Origin: Changchengzhania lutea
GTDB lineage: Bacteria > Bacteroidota > Bacteroidia > Flavobacteriales > Flavobacteriaceae
Length of the DNA stretch: 64,000 nt
Direction of reading: 5' to 3'
Assembly (NCBI RefSeq): GCF_006974145.1
Contig: NZ_CP039456.1
Location: 248,001 to 312,000, forward strand
Numbering within the stretch: the first letter of the stretch is position 1; every line of letters begins with the position of its first letter. The notes below the pieces were generated by a model. The model was given only the letters and a program-made list of their open reading frames with translations, was not told the origin of the DNA and did not search any database. A program made the translations under genes and the position numbers. Below, piece after piece: positions 31,665-41,403 of this stretch.

Positions 31665-33485
31665 ATGATAAAGTCCTTTATAATAAAGGCATTACTGTTA
31701 TCCCCTATTATTAGTGTATCGCAAGACTTAATAATTAATACTTTAAACAGGAATGTAACAACCTTAAACGGTACATGGAACTATATTGTAGACCCTTACG
31801 AAACTGGTTACTATAATTATAGATATCAACCATATGATCAACTACCAGAAAAAAATAATTCAGCGTTTTTCAATAATTACCACGCAAAAGACAAATTAGA
31901 ATTAGTTGAGTACAATTTTGATAAATCTCCTACGCTTACTGTTCCTGGTGATTGGAATTCGCAAAATGATAAATTGTTTTATTACGAAGGTACTATTTGG
32001 TATAAACGATCTTTTGATTATAGTCTCTCAGACAAAAACAATCGTTTATACCTTTATTTCGGAGCCATAAATTATAAAGCGGAAGTTTATTTAAACGGAA
32101 CAAAACTTGGTACTCACGAAGGTGGTTTTACACCTTTCAATTTTGAAGTTACATCTGTAATAAAAGAAAAAGACAACTATTTAGTTGTTAAAGTAGATAA
32201 TACCCGATTTAAAGAAGCTATCCCAACTATAAATACAGATTGGTGGAATTATGGGGGTATTACCAGAGACGTTAAAATAATTGAAGAGCCATCTACCTTT
32301 ATTAAGGACTACAGCATTCAACTCAAAAAAGATAAAAACAAAATAATCAATGGCTATATTAAATTAGACGATTCTAAAAGCAATGAAAATGTAACCCTTT
32401 CTATCCCTGAATTGCATATTAATAAATTATTAAAGACTGATGCTAGTGGTAATGTGCAATTTGAAATATCATCAAACAAAATAAACTTTTGGTCTCCAGA
32501 GTCGCCCAAACTCTATGACGTATACATTAAAACAGATTATCAAACACTAAAAGACGAAATAGGATTTAGAACTATTGAAACCAAAGGACCGGATATTCTT
32601 TTAAACGGAAAATCGATTTTTCTAAAAGGCATTTGTATTCATGAAGAAAATGCCATGCGTGGCGCCAGAGCCTATAATGACGCAGATGCATTGGTAGCAC
32701 TAAATTGGGCTAAAGAATTAGGTTGTAATTATGTAAGATTGGCACATTACCCACATAATGAGCATATAATAAAGCTTGCCGACAAAATGGGGCTAATGGT
32801 TTGGGAAGAAATACCAGTGTATTGGACAGTAGATTTTACCAATAACAACTCATTAAACAATGCTAAAAACCAGTTATCAGAAGCCATTACACGAGACAAA
32901 AACAGAGCCGCTATTATAATCTGGTCAATGGCGAATGAAACACCTCCATCTGGCCCTAGAAACACATTTTTAAAGTCCTTAATAAGTCATACTAAAAGTA
33001 TGGATACAACCAGACTTATTAGTGCTGCTTTAGAAAAACATAATATAGATGGTGTAAATATATTGGATGATGAAATAGGTAATTATTTAGACATAGTAGC
33101 TTTTAACCAATACACAGGATGGTATGGAGGTTCATTAGAAGAAGCACCAAATGCAAAGTGGGATATCAAGTTTAATAAACCCGTGGTAATTTCAGAGTTT
33201 GGCGGTGGCGCTTTACAAGGGCTTTATGGAACAATAAAAGAACGTTGGACTGAAGAATATCAGGAATATTTATACCAACAGAATCTAAAAATGATTGAGA
33301 AGATTCCAAATATAAGAGGTACAAGCCCATGGATTTTAAATGACTTTCGATCACCTAAAAGAGTGCTTCCAGATATTCAAGATGGCTGGAATAGAAAAGG
33401 ACTGATTTCGAATCATGGCATTAAAAAGAAAGCTTTTTATATCATGCAAGATTTTTATAAAAAAATTAAAAAGAAATATGAATAA
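31665..33485 (+). CDS. Glycoside hydrolase family 2 enzyme
   Basis: 606 aa with signal peptide (1-19). N-terminal jelly-roll (GTIWYKRSFDYSL... DNTRFKEAIPTINTDWWNYGG), an immunoglobulin-like domain, then the TIM barrel with NYVRLAHYPHNE, the acid/base in MANETPP and the nucleophile in VISEFGGGALQG. This layout is that of beta-glucuronidase/beta-galactosidase family GH2; the substrate cannot be set by eye. It would trim side residues or oligosaccharides in the periplasm or at the surface. Overlaps the next gene by 8 nt. Confidence 0.9.
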   Translation: MIKSFIIKALLLSPIISVSQDLIINTLNRNVTTLNGTWNYIVDPYETGYYNYRYQPYDQLPEKNNSAFFNNYHAKDKLELVEYNFDKSPTLTVPGDWNSQNDKLFYYEGTIWYKRSFDYSLSDKNNRLYLYFGAINYKAEVYLNGTKLGTHEGGFTPFNFEVTSVIKEKDNYLVVKVDNTRFKEAIPTINTDWWNYGGITRDVKIIEEPSTFIKDYSIQLKKDKNKIINGYIKLDDSKSNENVTLSIPELHINKLLKTDASGNVQFEISSNKINFWSPESPKLYDVYIKTDYQTLKDEIGFRTIETKGPDILLNGKSIFLKGICIHEENAMRGARAYNDADALVALNWAKELGCNYVRLAHYPHNEHIIKLADKMGLMVWEEIPVYWTVDFTNNNSLNNAKNQLSEAITRDKNRAAIIIWSMANETPPSGPRNTFLKSLISHTKSMDTTRLISAALEKHNIDGVNILDDEIGNYLDIVAFNQYTGWYGGSLEEAPNAKWDIKFNKPVVISEFGGGALQGLYGTIKERWTEEYQEYLYQQNLKMIEKIPNIRGTSPWILNDFRSPKRVLPDIQDGWNRKGLISNHGIKKKAFYIMQDFYKKIKKKYE

Positions 33486-34314
33486 GTACTTTTTTGAAAA
33501 TATTAATAAAGTTAATTTGTTTTTTATTAGTTTGAGCAGTTTGATTCTGCTGTTTTCATGCCATAAAAGCAAGAAAGCAGCAGTTTTCACAAAAAAATAT
33601 GAATTGGTCTGGGCTGATGAGTTTGAAGGTAACAGTATTAATTTAAATAATTGGTCTTTCGTTGTATGGAACGAAGGTAAAGTAAACAATGAATGGCAAA
33701 AGTATGTTGAAAGCGCCGATAATTATAAAGTAGAAAATGGAATCCTTTCTATAATTGCAACCAAAACAGGTGAAAACAAAAAGGATGGTTATACATCTAC
33801 ACGATTGTCGAGTCAAAAAAAACAAGAATTCAAATATGGTCGCATTGAATTTAGAGCAAAAATGCCATCTGGAACAGGGACTTGGCCTGCGTTGTGGATG
33901 CTAGGTTCAAATCGCAATGAAGTTGGTTGGCCTAAATGCGGAGAAATTGATATTATGGAATATGTTGGATACCAACCAAATACTACACATTCTAATATCC
34001 ATACCCAAAATGATTATGGATATACAGATAATAAAGTATCCATTAACTTAAAAACGGCTGAAGAAGAGTTTCACAACTATGGCATTATTTGGACGGAAGA
34101 TGCAATTCAATTTTATATTGATTCACCTCATAATATAAAAAACACTTATTCTCCAATTAATAAAACCCCAGACAATTGGGCTTATAGCCAACCCTTTTAC
34201 TTGATTATGAATTTTGCTGTTGGTGGTACTTGGGGAGGTAGAGAAGGTGTAGATAAAACTATTTGGCCTCAAATCATGGAAGTAGATTACGTTAGAGTTT
34301 ATCAATTAAGATAA
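33478..34314 (+). CDS. Glycoside hydrolase family 16 (laminarinase-like) lipoprotein
   Basis: 278 aa from ATG 33478, which lies in the last codons of the GH2 gene; the longer frame from 33415 is not used. Lipobox-like LLFSC near residue 24. The GH16 core shows WPALWMLG and the catalytic GEIDIMEYVG (ExDxxE), with the extra Met typical of beta-1,3-glucanases (laminarinases). It would cut beta-1,3-glucan internally at the cell surface to feed SusCD. Confidence 0.93.
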   Translation: MNKYFFENINKVNLFFISLSSLILLFSCHKSKKAAVFTKKYELVWADEFEGNSINLNNWSFVVWNEGKVNNEWQKYVESADNYKVENGILSIIATKTGENKKDGYTSTRLSSQKKQEFKYGRIEFRAKMPSGTGTWPALWMLGSNRNEVGWPKCGEIDIMEYVGYQPNTTHSNIHTQNDYGYTDNKVSINLKTAEEEFHNYGIIWTEDAIQFYIDSPHNIKNTYSPINKTPDNWAYSQPFYLIMNFAVGGTWGGREGVDKTIWPQIMEVDYVRVYQLR

Positions 34315-34319
34315 ATTGA

Positions 34320-35174
34320 ATGACAAAATATTTATTAAGCACATTAATAATAGTGATACTTGCTGGCTGTAAGTCATCAGCTGAATTAAATTTTTCAGTT
34401 ATGACCTATAATGTTAGGCATGGTTCAGCAGACGATAGAGAAAACTCATGGGAATATCGTAAAGACAATTTATCATCATTAATAAAAAAACACAATCCAG
34501 ATTTTTTAGGAACTCAAGAAGGCTTACCGTTTCAAATAGATCATATAAACTCAGCATTACCAAATCATAGTTTTACAGGTGAAGACAGGGACGGTAATGG
34601 TAAAGGAGAATATTCTGCTATTTTTTTTAATCAACTTAAATATAATGTTTTAAAGCAACATACTTTCCGGCTGTCTCCTACCCCAAATACAGTTTCAAAA
34701 GGATGGGATGCAACGTATCCAAGAATTTGTACTTACGGATTATTTAAAGACAAAAAGACCAATATTCAATTGTGGGTTCCTAATACACATTTAGACCATA
34801 TAGGAGTAATGGCTAGAGAACAAAGTGTACCAATGATATTGAATAAAATAAAAGAAATTAACACAGAAAATTTACCGGGTATTTTTATGGGAGATTTGAA
34901 TGTAGAACCAGAAAGCACACCTATTCTAACCTTAAAGTCTTCATTAGACGACTCAAAAGAAATTTCTATTGAAAACCCTTTGGGTCCAGAAGGCTCTTTT
35001 AATGCATTTCAATTCAATGTTCCTGTTAACAAAAGAATAGATTACATATTCGTTTCTAAAAACAAAAAACTAAAAGTCAAAAAATATGCAGTATTGAGTG
35101 ATCCAATAGATTTAAAATACCCTTCAGATCACTTCCCTTTTTACACAGAATTAACAACAAATACTAGTCAATGA
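34320..35174 (+). CDS. Endonuclease/exonuclease/phosphatase-fold lipoprotein
   Basis: 284 aa, lipobox LAGC at about 14-17. EEP-fold motifs: MTYNVRHG, the metal ligand Glu in LGTQEGLP, NTHLDH, MGDLNV and the final SDHFP. Secreted members of this fold are common in glycan loci but their substrate (phosphodiester or phosphosugar) is unknown. Stop overlaps the next start by 4 nt (ATGA). Confidence 0.85.
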   Translation: MTKYLLSTLIIVILAGCKSSAELNFSVMTYNVRHGSADDRENSWEYRKDNLSSLIKKHNPDFLGTQEGLPFQIDHINSALPNHSFTGEDRDGNGKGEYSAIFFNQLKYNVLKQHTFRLSPTPNTVSKGWDATYPRICTYGLFKDKKTNIQLWVPNTHLDHIGVMAREQSVPMILNKIKEINTENLPGIFMGDLNVEPESTPILTLKSSLDDSKEISIENPLGPEGSFNAFQFNVPVNKRIDYIFVSKNKKLKVKKYAVLSDPIDLKYPSDHFPFYTELTTNTSQ

Positions 35175-37471
35175 AAAATATTAACCAAATATTAATACTT
35201 ACCTTATCAATTGCCTTTTTATTTAATTGTGAAAACAAGAACAAAAAAGGAAACAGTAATACTAATGATATAATTGAACAACAAGTAGATTCTGTTTTGG
35301 CCTTAATGACTCTTAAGGAAAAGGTAGGACAAATGAACCAATTTAATGGTAGTTGGGATTTAACAGGTCCTGCATCAAACGTTAGCAACCAAGAAAAGTT
35401 AGAAAGACTTAAAAATGGTGAAGTTGGTTCAATGCTTAACGTGTTATCGGTAAAAGCAACTAGAGAAGCTCAAAAACTAGTTATGGATAATTCACGATTA
35501 AAAATTCCTTTAATTATTGGCTATGATGTCATTCATGGTTATAAAACCATATTTCCAGTTCCATTAGGAGAAAGTGCTAGTTGGGATTTAGATATCATTA
35601 AAAAATCTGCTGAAATAGCCGCTAACGAAGCATCCGCGGCTGGTGTAAACTGGACATTTTCTCCAATGATAGACATTTCCCGAGATGCGCGTTGGGGTAG
35701 AATTATGGAAAGCTCTGGAGAAGACCCCTTTTTAACAGCAAAAATTGGTGTAGCAAAAGTACAGGGATACCAAGGAGGTGATTTATCTAAAAACAATACC
35801 ATTGCTGCTTGCGCTAAACATTTTGCAGGCTATGGCTTTGCAGAAGCTGGTAGAGATTATAACACAGTAAACATTGGTGAATATGAACTACACAACACTG
35901 TTTTACCACCATTTAAAGCAGTTGCAGAAGCTGGAGTAGCCACTTTTATGAATTCATTTAATGAAATTGATGGTATTCCTGCTACAGGTCACAAAGAAAT
36001 TCAAAGAAACGTTTTAAAAGGCGATTGGAATTGGGATGGGTTTATCGTTTCTGATTGGGGCTCGATTGGGGAAATGATTACACATGGTTATGCAAAAGAC
36101 AAAAAACATGCTGCTGAAATAGCAGCCAACGCAGGTAGCGATATGGATATGGAATCTTATGCTTATGTGGGCTATTTAGAAGAATTAGTAAACGAAGGCA
36201 AAGTTAATATTACTTTAATAGATAATGCTGTTAAAAGGATATTAAGGGTGAAATTCAGATTGGGATTATTTGATGACCCATATAAATACTGTAATGAGGA
36301 ACGTGAAAAGAATGAAATTTACACAGAAGAAAATCAAGCATTCTCACGTGAAGTTGCAAAAAAATCTATCGTTCTACTAAAAAATGAAAATAACATCTTG
36401 CCATTAAGTAAAAACATAAAAAACATTGCAGTAATTGGACCTTTAGCAGACGATAAAGATACGCCTATTGGAAATTGGAGAGCCAAAGGAGGCAGAGATA
36501 CCGCAATCTCATTGTTAGAGGGTATTAAAAACGCAGTGCTACCTTCAGCCAAAGTAACTTATGCTAAAGGTTGTGACATTGTAATTAATAAAGAAATCGG
36601 GCGTACATTTTTATTACCACTAAAATTTGCCAATACAGATAAATCTGGTTTTCCTGCCGCTGTAAACACTGCAAAAAATGCGGATGTAGTTATTCTGGCT
36701 ATTGGTGAAGTTGCATTACAAACTGGAGAAGGGAGAAGTCAGACCAATATTGGTTTTGCAGGTGTCCAACAAGATTTGTTAGAAGTAATTTTAAAGGTAA
36801 ATAAAAATGTAGTTATTACCTTAATGAATGGTAGGCCAATGGATATTTCTTGGGCTTCAGAAAACGTACCGTCCATATTAGAATGCTGGCAATTAGGATC
36901 TCAATCGGGGAATGCCATTGCTGATGTTTTATTTGGCGATTACAATCCATCAGGGAAATTACCTGTTTCATTTCCCCACAATGTAGGGCAAGAGCCATTA
37001 TATTACAATCAAAAGATGACCGGAAGACCTTTCAATCCAACTCATGTTACTTTTTCTGCCTATAGAGATGCACCAAAAACAGCTCTGTACCCTTTTGGTT
37101 ATGGCTTGAGTTATACAACTTTTGAATACAAAAACTTAACCTTAGATAAAAACGAAATTCTGGCTGATGGGGAAATAAAAGTTTCTGTTGATGTAATTAA
37201 CACTGGAGATAGAGATGGAGAAGAGGTTGTTCAATTATACATTCGAGATTTGGTTGGAAGCTTAACCCGACCAATAAAAGAATTAAAAGGGTTTGAAAAA
37301 ATTATGCTAAAAGCTGGAGAGACAAAAACCATTAATTTTACTATAAATGGAGAATTGTTACAGTTTTATACCATTAATAAAATATGGGAAGTTGAACCAG
37401 GTGATTTTGAACTTTGGGTTGGTGGGGATTCAACAACAAAATTGAAATCAAACTTTGCGGTTAAAGAGTAA
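35171..37471 (+). CDS. bglX: Glycoside hydrolase family 3 beta-glucosidase
   Basis: 766 aa, Cys at residue 20 suggests a lipoprotein (LFNCENK). The (beta/alpha)8 domain contains KHFAGYG and the nucleophile in GFIVSDWGS, followed by an alpha/beta sandwich and a C-terminal fibronectin-III-like domain (VQLYIRD, KGFEKIMLKAGE). This is a BglX-like exo-beta-glucosidase that would release glucose from the oligosaccharides made by GH16. Last gene of the locus. Confidence 0.93.
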   Translation: MKNINQILILTLSIAFLFNCENKNKKGNSNTNDIIEQQVDSVLALMTLKEKVGQMNQFNGSWDLTGPASNVSNQEKLERLKNGEVGSMLNVLSVKATREAQKLVMDNSRLKIPLIIGYDVIHGYKTIFPVPLGESASWDLDIIKKSAEIAANEASAAGVNWTFSPMIDISRDARWGRIMESSGEDPFLTAKIGVAKVQGYQGGDLSKNNTIAACAKHFAGYGFAEAGRDYNTVNIGEYELHNTVLPPFKAVAEAGVATFMNSFNEIDGIPATGHKEIQRNVLKGDWNWDGFIVSDWGSIGEMITHGYAKDKKHAAEIAANAGSDMDMESYAYVGYLEELVNEGKVNITLIDNAVKRILRVKFRLGLFDDPYKYCNEEREKNEIYTEENQAFSREVAKKSIVLLKNENNILPLSKNIKNIAVIGPLADDKDTPIGNWRAKGGRDTAISLLEGIKNAVLPSAKVTYAKGCDIVINKEIGRTFLLPLKFANTDKSGFPAAVNTAKNADVVILAIGEVALQTGEGRSQTNIGFAGVQQDLLEVILKVNKNVVITLMNGRPMDISWASENVPSILECWQLGSQSGNAIADVLFGDYNPSGKLPVSFPHNVGQEPLYYNQKMTGRPFNPTHVTFSAYRDAPKTALYPFGYGLSYTTFEYKNLTLDKNEILADGEIKVSVDVINTGDRDGEEVVQLYIRDLVGSLTRPIKELKGFEKIMLKAGETKTINFTINGELLQFYTINKIWEVEPGDFELWVGGDSTTKLKSNFAVKE

Positions 37472-37780
37472 GATCTTGAGTATTAAAAAGATTGTATTAT
37501 CTATACTAATAACATGTTCTTTAACAATAAAAAATTTCTTGAAACCGACTATTCTCGAGGCAAAGCCATAGAGGTATTTCGCCGGTTTCATTTTGGTCTT
37601 TGGGCCAAAAACCGAAATTTTGTATTTTACCTCACCCGGAACTGCCAAAAAGCAGTTTCGACCTCTCCGAAGGAGAGGTAAAGCGGAAACCCCGTAGAGC
37701 CGTCGGGGAATTATTTAGATTAAAACTATTCAAAATTCATTTATTATGGTTTTAACACTTATTGAACTAAAATTACAATG
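37472..37780. other. Intergenic region with hairpins, convergent gene ends
   Basis: After the GH3 stop a TTG frame at 37476 starts like a signal peptide (SIKKIVLSILITCSL) but stops near 37571, possibly the remnant of a further gene. Three compact hairpins follow: AACTGC/GCAGTT, CCTCTCC/GGAGAGG and CCCCG/CGGGG (about 37,640-37,712). They could end transcription from both sides. Confidence 0.45.
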
Positions 37781-39085
37781 TTACAAATTAAATAAATTTG
37801 GTAAATACATTGAAATCTCTGGAATATAAGTGATTAAAAGCAACACTATTACCATAATTAATAAAAATGGCAATAAGGGCTTAACCACTTGAGAAACCGA
37901 TACATTCGCTATTCCGCTCCCAACAAAAAGTATGGTGCCAACTGGTGGTGTACAGAGTCCTATACATAAATTAAGCACCAATACGATTCCAAAATGCACA
38001 GGATGCATTCCCAATGCGACTACAACAGGTAAGAAAATAGGCGTAAAAATAAGTACTGCAGGCGTCATATCCATAAACGTTCCAATAATCAACAACACCA
38101 AGTTAATAACCAAAAATATAACGATTTTATTACTGAACTGCTCTAATAAAAAGCCGCTAATAAGCTCTGGAATCCCTTCAAAGGAGAACAGCCAGGACAT
38201 CGCCATCGATGTACAAATCAAAAACATCACCACAGCTGTTGTTTTTGCACTGGTCAATAAGATATCTGAAAAATCCTTAACCTCTACGTCACCATAAATC
38301 AAAGCCAAAACCGCAGCATACAAAACAGCAATAGCTGAAGCTTCCGTTGCTGTAAAAATACCGGCAACAATACCCCCCACAACAATCACCAATAACAATA
38401 AACTAAAAAATGCCTTTCTAAAATAGGTCCAAATCAATCCTATAGGCGCACGACTTCCTTTTGCAAATTTTCGAGTTATCGCTACAAAAGCGATATAAGC
38501 CATAATAGCAACCCCTAACAAAATACCAGGCAAATAACCTGCTATAAATAAAGCCGCTACAGATGCCGTACCTCCACTTGCAAGAGCATAAACGATTAAT
38601 ATATTACTTGGTGGAATTAACAATCCCGTGGTTGATGATGTTATATTTACAGATGCACTAAATTCTCTAGGGTAACCTTCTTCTTCCATTCTATCGGTCA
38701 TGATACTTCCAATTGCAGAGGTTGCTGCAATGGCCGAACCAGAAATGGCACCAAATAACATAGATGCTAACACATTGACATAAGCTAAACCTCCTGGTAA
38801 ACTTGCCACTAAAGATTTAGCAAAATTTATCAATCTGTTGGCGATACCACCACGTTTCATAATTTCTCCTGCCAGTACAAAAAACGGAATCGCTAATAAT
38901 GCAAAACTATCTATTCCTGTTGTCATCCGCTGTGCAATGGTAGTTATTCCAGGTAGGTTATCAATATTAAGTAATAAACTTATCGTTGTAGAAATGCCAA
39001 TACTATAAGCTACTGGAACTTTTAACATTAACAATGTAAAAAAACTTGCAAATAAAACGATGATACTTATGACTTCTATACTCAT
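37781..39085 (-). CDS. dctM: TRAP transporter large membrane subunit (DctM)
   Basis: 434 aa, about 12-13 hydrophobic helices, with the DctM-family features of a long hydrophobic protein starting near a PVAYSIG segment and the conserved GGIANRL and SGSAIAATSAIG regions. It is the sodium-driven translocation channel of a tripartite transporter. 2 bp from dctQ. Encoded in the uronate operon, so a uronate or unsaturated uronate product is the probable substrate. Confidence 0.93.
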   Translation of the reverse strand: MSIEVISIIVLFASFFTLLMLKVPVAYSIGISTTISLLLNIDNLPGITTIAQRMTTGIDSFALLAIPFFVLAGEIMKRGGIANRLINFAKSLVASLPGGLAYVNVLASMLFGAISGSAIAATSAIGSIMTDRMEEEGYPREFSASVNITSSTTGLLIPPSNILIVYALASGGTASVAALFIAGYLPGILLGVAIMAYIAFVAITRKFAKGSRAPIGLIWTYFRKAFFSLLLLVIVVGGIVAGIFTATEASAIAVLYAAVLALIYGDVEVKDFSDILLTSAKTTAVVMFLICTSMAMSWLFSFEGIPELISGFLLEQFSNKIVIFLVINLVLLIIGTFMDMTPAVLIFTPIFLPVVVALGMHPVHFGIVLVLNLCIGLCTPPVGTILFVGSGIANVSVSQVVKPLLPFLLIMVIVLLLITYIPEISMYLPNLFNL

Positions 39086-39087
39086 GT

Positions 39088-39579
39088 TTAGTCGGTTATT
39101 TTATTAGCATTAATTTTTGATAAATGATATATGGAGAAACACATCATTAAAAGACCACTTAAAGGCATAATAGCATAGATACAACCAAGAGGAATTCTTA
39201 ATGTACCAGATAGTTGACCTAAGTGAAGCGTTGTATAAACTAAATTAAAACCACCGATGACCATAACTACTAGTGCAAAAAGAAAAATACATAGCTCAAT
39301 AAAGATCAAGGCTTTCTTTTGGTTTTTTCTTGAAAACTTTTGAAAAAGGAAATCCATGGATAAGTGCTGCCGCTTTGCACTTAAATAAGCTGCCCCTAAA
39401 ATAGATAGCCATATTAACGAAAATCTTGCCAACTCTTCTGTAAAAGCAAAAGATGTATTTAATATATACCTAGAAAACACCTGACCTAATACATCTATAA
39501 CCAATAGACCAAAAATAGATATCAAGAAAATTTCCATGATTCTACATGCCTTATTGAAAAGAACATCTGCTAGCTTCAT
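39088..39579 (-). CDS. dctQ: TRAP transporter small membrane subunit (DctQ)
   Basis: 163 aa with four hydrophobic segments and the typical DctQ pattern FTEELARFSLIWLSILGAAY around helix 2. Works with DctM in the inner membrane. Its ATG overlaps the end of dctP by 4 nt (ATGA). Confidence 0.9.
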   Translation of the reverse strand: MKLADVLFNKACRIMEIFLISIFGLLVIDVLGQVFSRYILNTSFAFTEELARFSLIWLSILGAAYLSAKRQHLSMDFLFQKFSRKNQKKALIFIELCIFLFALVVMVIGGFNLVYTTLHLGQLSGTLRIPLGCIYAIMPLSGLLMMCFSIYHLSKINANKITD

Positions 39580-40568
39580 AATGATTGATTTTTAATTTTA
39601 TTGATAATGGCACTCATTTCTGGATGCTCTTTCATAAAGGTCTCTAAAACAGATTTCGATTGTTCTTGAAATAGTGATTTGTCTGGAATAATAATTTCAA
39701 CCCCAGCTTTTTTGGCTGTAGCCATTGATTTTTCCACAGATTCATTCCAAAATTGCTTTTGGGCTTGTGAAGATTCGTCTGCAGCTTCTTGAACCCAAAC
39801 TTTTTCTTGATCGGATAATGTATCCCAATATTTTGTGCCAATTAAAAGTACATCTGGCACCGAAGAGTGTTGGTCCAAGGTATAATATTTACTGACTTCA
39901 TAATGATTTGAAGACACAAACGAAGGCGGGTTATTTTCTGCACCATCAACCACACCTTGTTGTATTGCGGTATATAATTCACCATAAGCCATAGGCGTTG
40001 CTGAACCTCCCAACGCATTAACCATGTTTATCGCCATTTGGTTGTTCATTACGCGAATCTTAAGCCCTTTTAAATCTTCTGGAATGCGAATGGGCTTGGA
40101 ACTCGTATAGAAGCTACGACTCCCTGCATCATAATAACACAAGCCTCTTAACCAAAATTTTTCACCTTTTTGCAAAATAGACTTTCCAACTTCACCTTCT
40201 AAAACATCGAATTGATGCTGTTTGTCCCTAAATAAATAAGGAATGCCCAAAACATGGTATTCGGGCACAAAGTTGGATAATGTTGCAGCACTCACTTTGG
40301 TAATGGCAACGCTCCCTATTTGAAGTAATTCTAAAACCTCTCTCTCTGAACCTAGTTGGCCATCGGGAAATATTTTGACTTTTAAAGTTCCTCCAGATTT
40401 TTGTTCTAATGATTTCTGAAATTCAAGTATTCCTTTATGTACAGGATGTGTTTGAGGTAAGGTATGCCCTAAATACAAAACCTTTGTTCCATCATATTTT
40501 TTACATGAACTTAAACTTGCAACAAATACAGCTAAAAGAATTAATTTATATTTCATTTTTTTGTTCAA
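39576..40568 (-). CDS. dctP: TRAP transporter substrate-binding protein (DctP), lipoprotein
   Basis: 330 aa (a second start at residue 5 is possible). Lipobox LSSC near residues 19-22, so it is membrane-anchored rather than free. The LKGLKIRVMNN segment with the conserved Arg that binds the substrate carboxylate, and QGVVDGAENNPPSF, are DctP hallmarks. It captures an organic acid, most likely a hexuronate given the operon. Confidence 0.92.
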   Translation of the reverse strand: MNKKMKYKLILLAVFVASLSSCKKYDGTKVLYLGHTLPQTHPVHKGILEFQKSLEQKSGGTLKVKIFPDGQLGSEREVLELLQIGSVAITKVSAATLSNFVPEYHVLGIPYLFRDKQHQFDVLEGEVGKSILQKGEKFWLRGLCYYDAGSRSFYTSSKPIRIPEDLKGLKIRVMNNQMAINMVNALGGSATPMAYGELYTAIQQGVVDGAENNPPSFVSSNHYEVSKYYTLDQHSSVPDVLLIGTKYWDTLSDQEKVWVQEAADESSQAQKQFWNESVEKSMATAKKAGVEIIIPDKSLFQEQSKSVLETFMKEHPEMSAIINKIKNQSL

Positions 40569-40647
40569 TTATATTTATGAACTCATCTTGACTTTTTATA
40601 TCTAAACTTAAAATAGAAATAATAAAAGTCCTGTTCCGAATTGGTCT

Positions 40648-41316
40648 TTATTTTCTAACTGCTTTTATAATAGCCAAAGCCTTTTTTACATCTTGCTCTA
40701 ATTTGGGGTAATCTTTACTGGCAATAATATCTTTTGAAATCAATTGCGACCCCATACCAACACAGGTAACACCTGCATCAAACCAGCCTTTTAAATTTTC
40801 CGCTGTAGGCGAAACTCCCCCTGTGGGCATAATGCTTGTCCATGGTTGTGGCCCTTTAATGCCTTTTACAAATTTTGGTCCGTACAGATCGCCTGGAAAT
40901 AATTTGACGATCTCACAGCCTAATTCCTCGGCTCTTGCTATTTCAGTTAAACTACCACAGCCCGGAGACCATAATACTTTTCTACGGTTACAAGCAATAG
41001 CAATATCTTCCCTTAATACTGGGGTGACTATAAAATTTGCTCCCAAGGCCATATATAATGAAGCTGCTGCCCCATCGGTTACCGAGCCTACGCCCATGAT
41101 CATACCCGGTAATTCTTTAATGGCATACTTGGTGAGTTCTCCAAAAACTTCATGAGCGAAATCACCACGTGCCGTGAACTCCATTAAACGTGCCCCACCG
41201 TCATAACAGGCTTTTAAAACATTTTTGCTCAGTTCTATATCACTATGGAAAAACAAAGGAATCATCCCTGTGTCTTTCATAGTTTGTGCCACTTCCATTC
41301 TTGAAAATTGTGCCAT
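40648..41316 (-). CDS. eda: 2-keto-3-deoxy-6-phosphogluconate (KDPG) aldolase
   Basis: 222 aa, class I aldolase. Conserved parts: the ARLMEFTARG region with the Glu/Arg pair, and KLFPGDLYGPKFVKGIKGP with the Schiff-base Lys. It splits KDPG into pyruvate and glyceraldehyde 3-phosphate, the last step of the uronate pathway. It lies 87 bp after kdgK. Confidence 0.93.
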   Translation of the reverse strand: MAQFSRMEVAQTMKDTGMIPLFFHSDIELSKNVLKACYDGGARLMEFTARGDFAHEVFGELTKYAIKELPGMIMGVGSVTDGAAASLYMALGANFIVTPVLREDIAIACNRRKVLWSPGCGSLTEIARAEELGCEIVKLFPGDLYGPKFVKGIKGPQPWTSIMPTGGVSPTAENLKGWFDAGVTCVGMGSQLISKDIIASKDYPKLEQDVKKALAIIKAVRK

Positions 41317-41403
41317 TTTTCTAATTCTTTAATCGTTGATTTGTGTAGTTGCTAAACTGTTAAACCCATAAACGATTCAACAGATCAACATTAATCATAT
41401 ATA

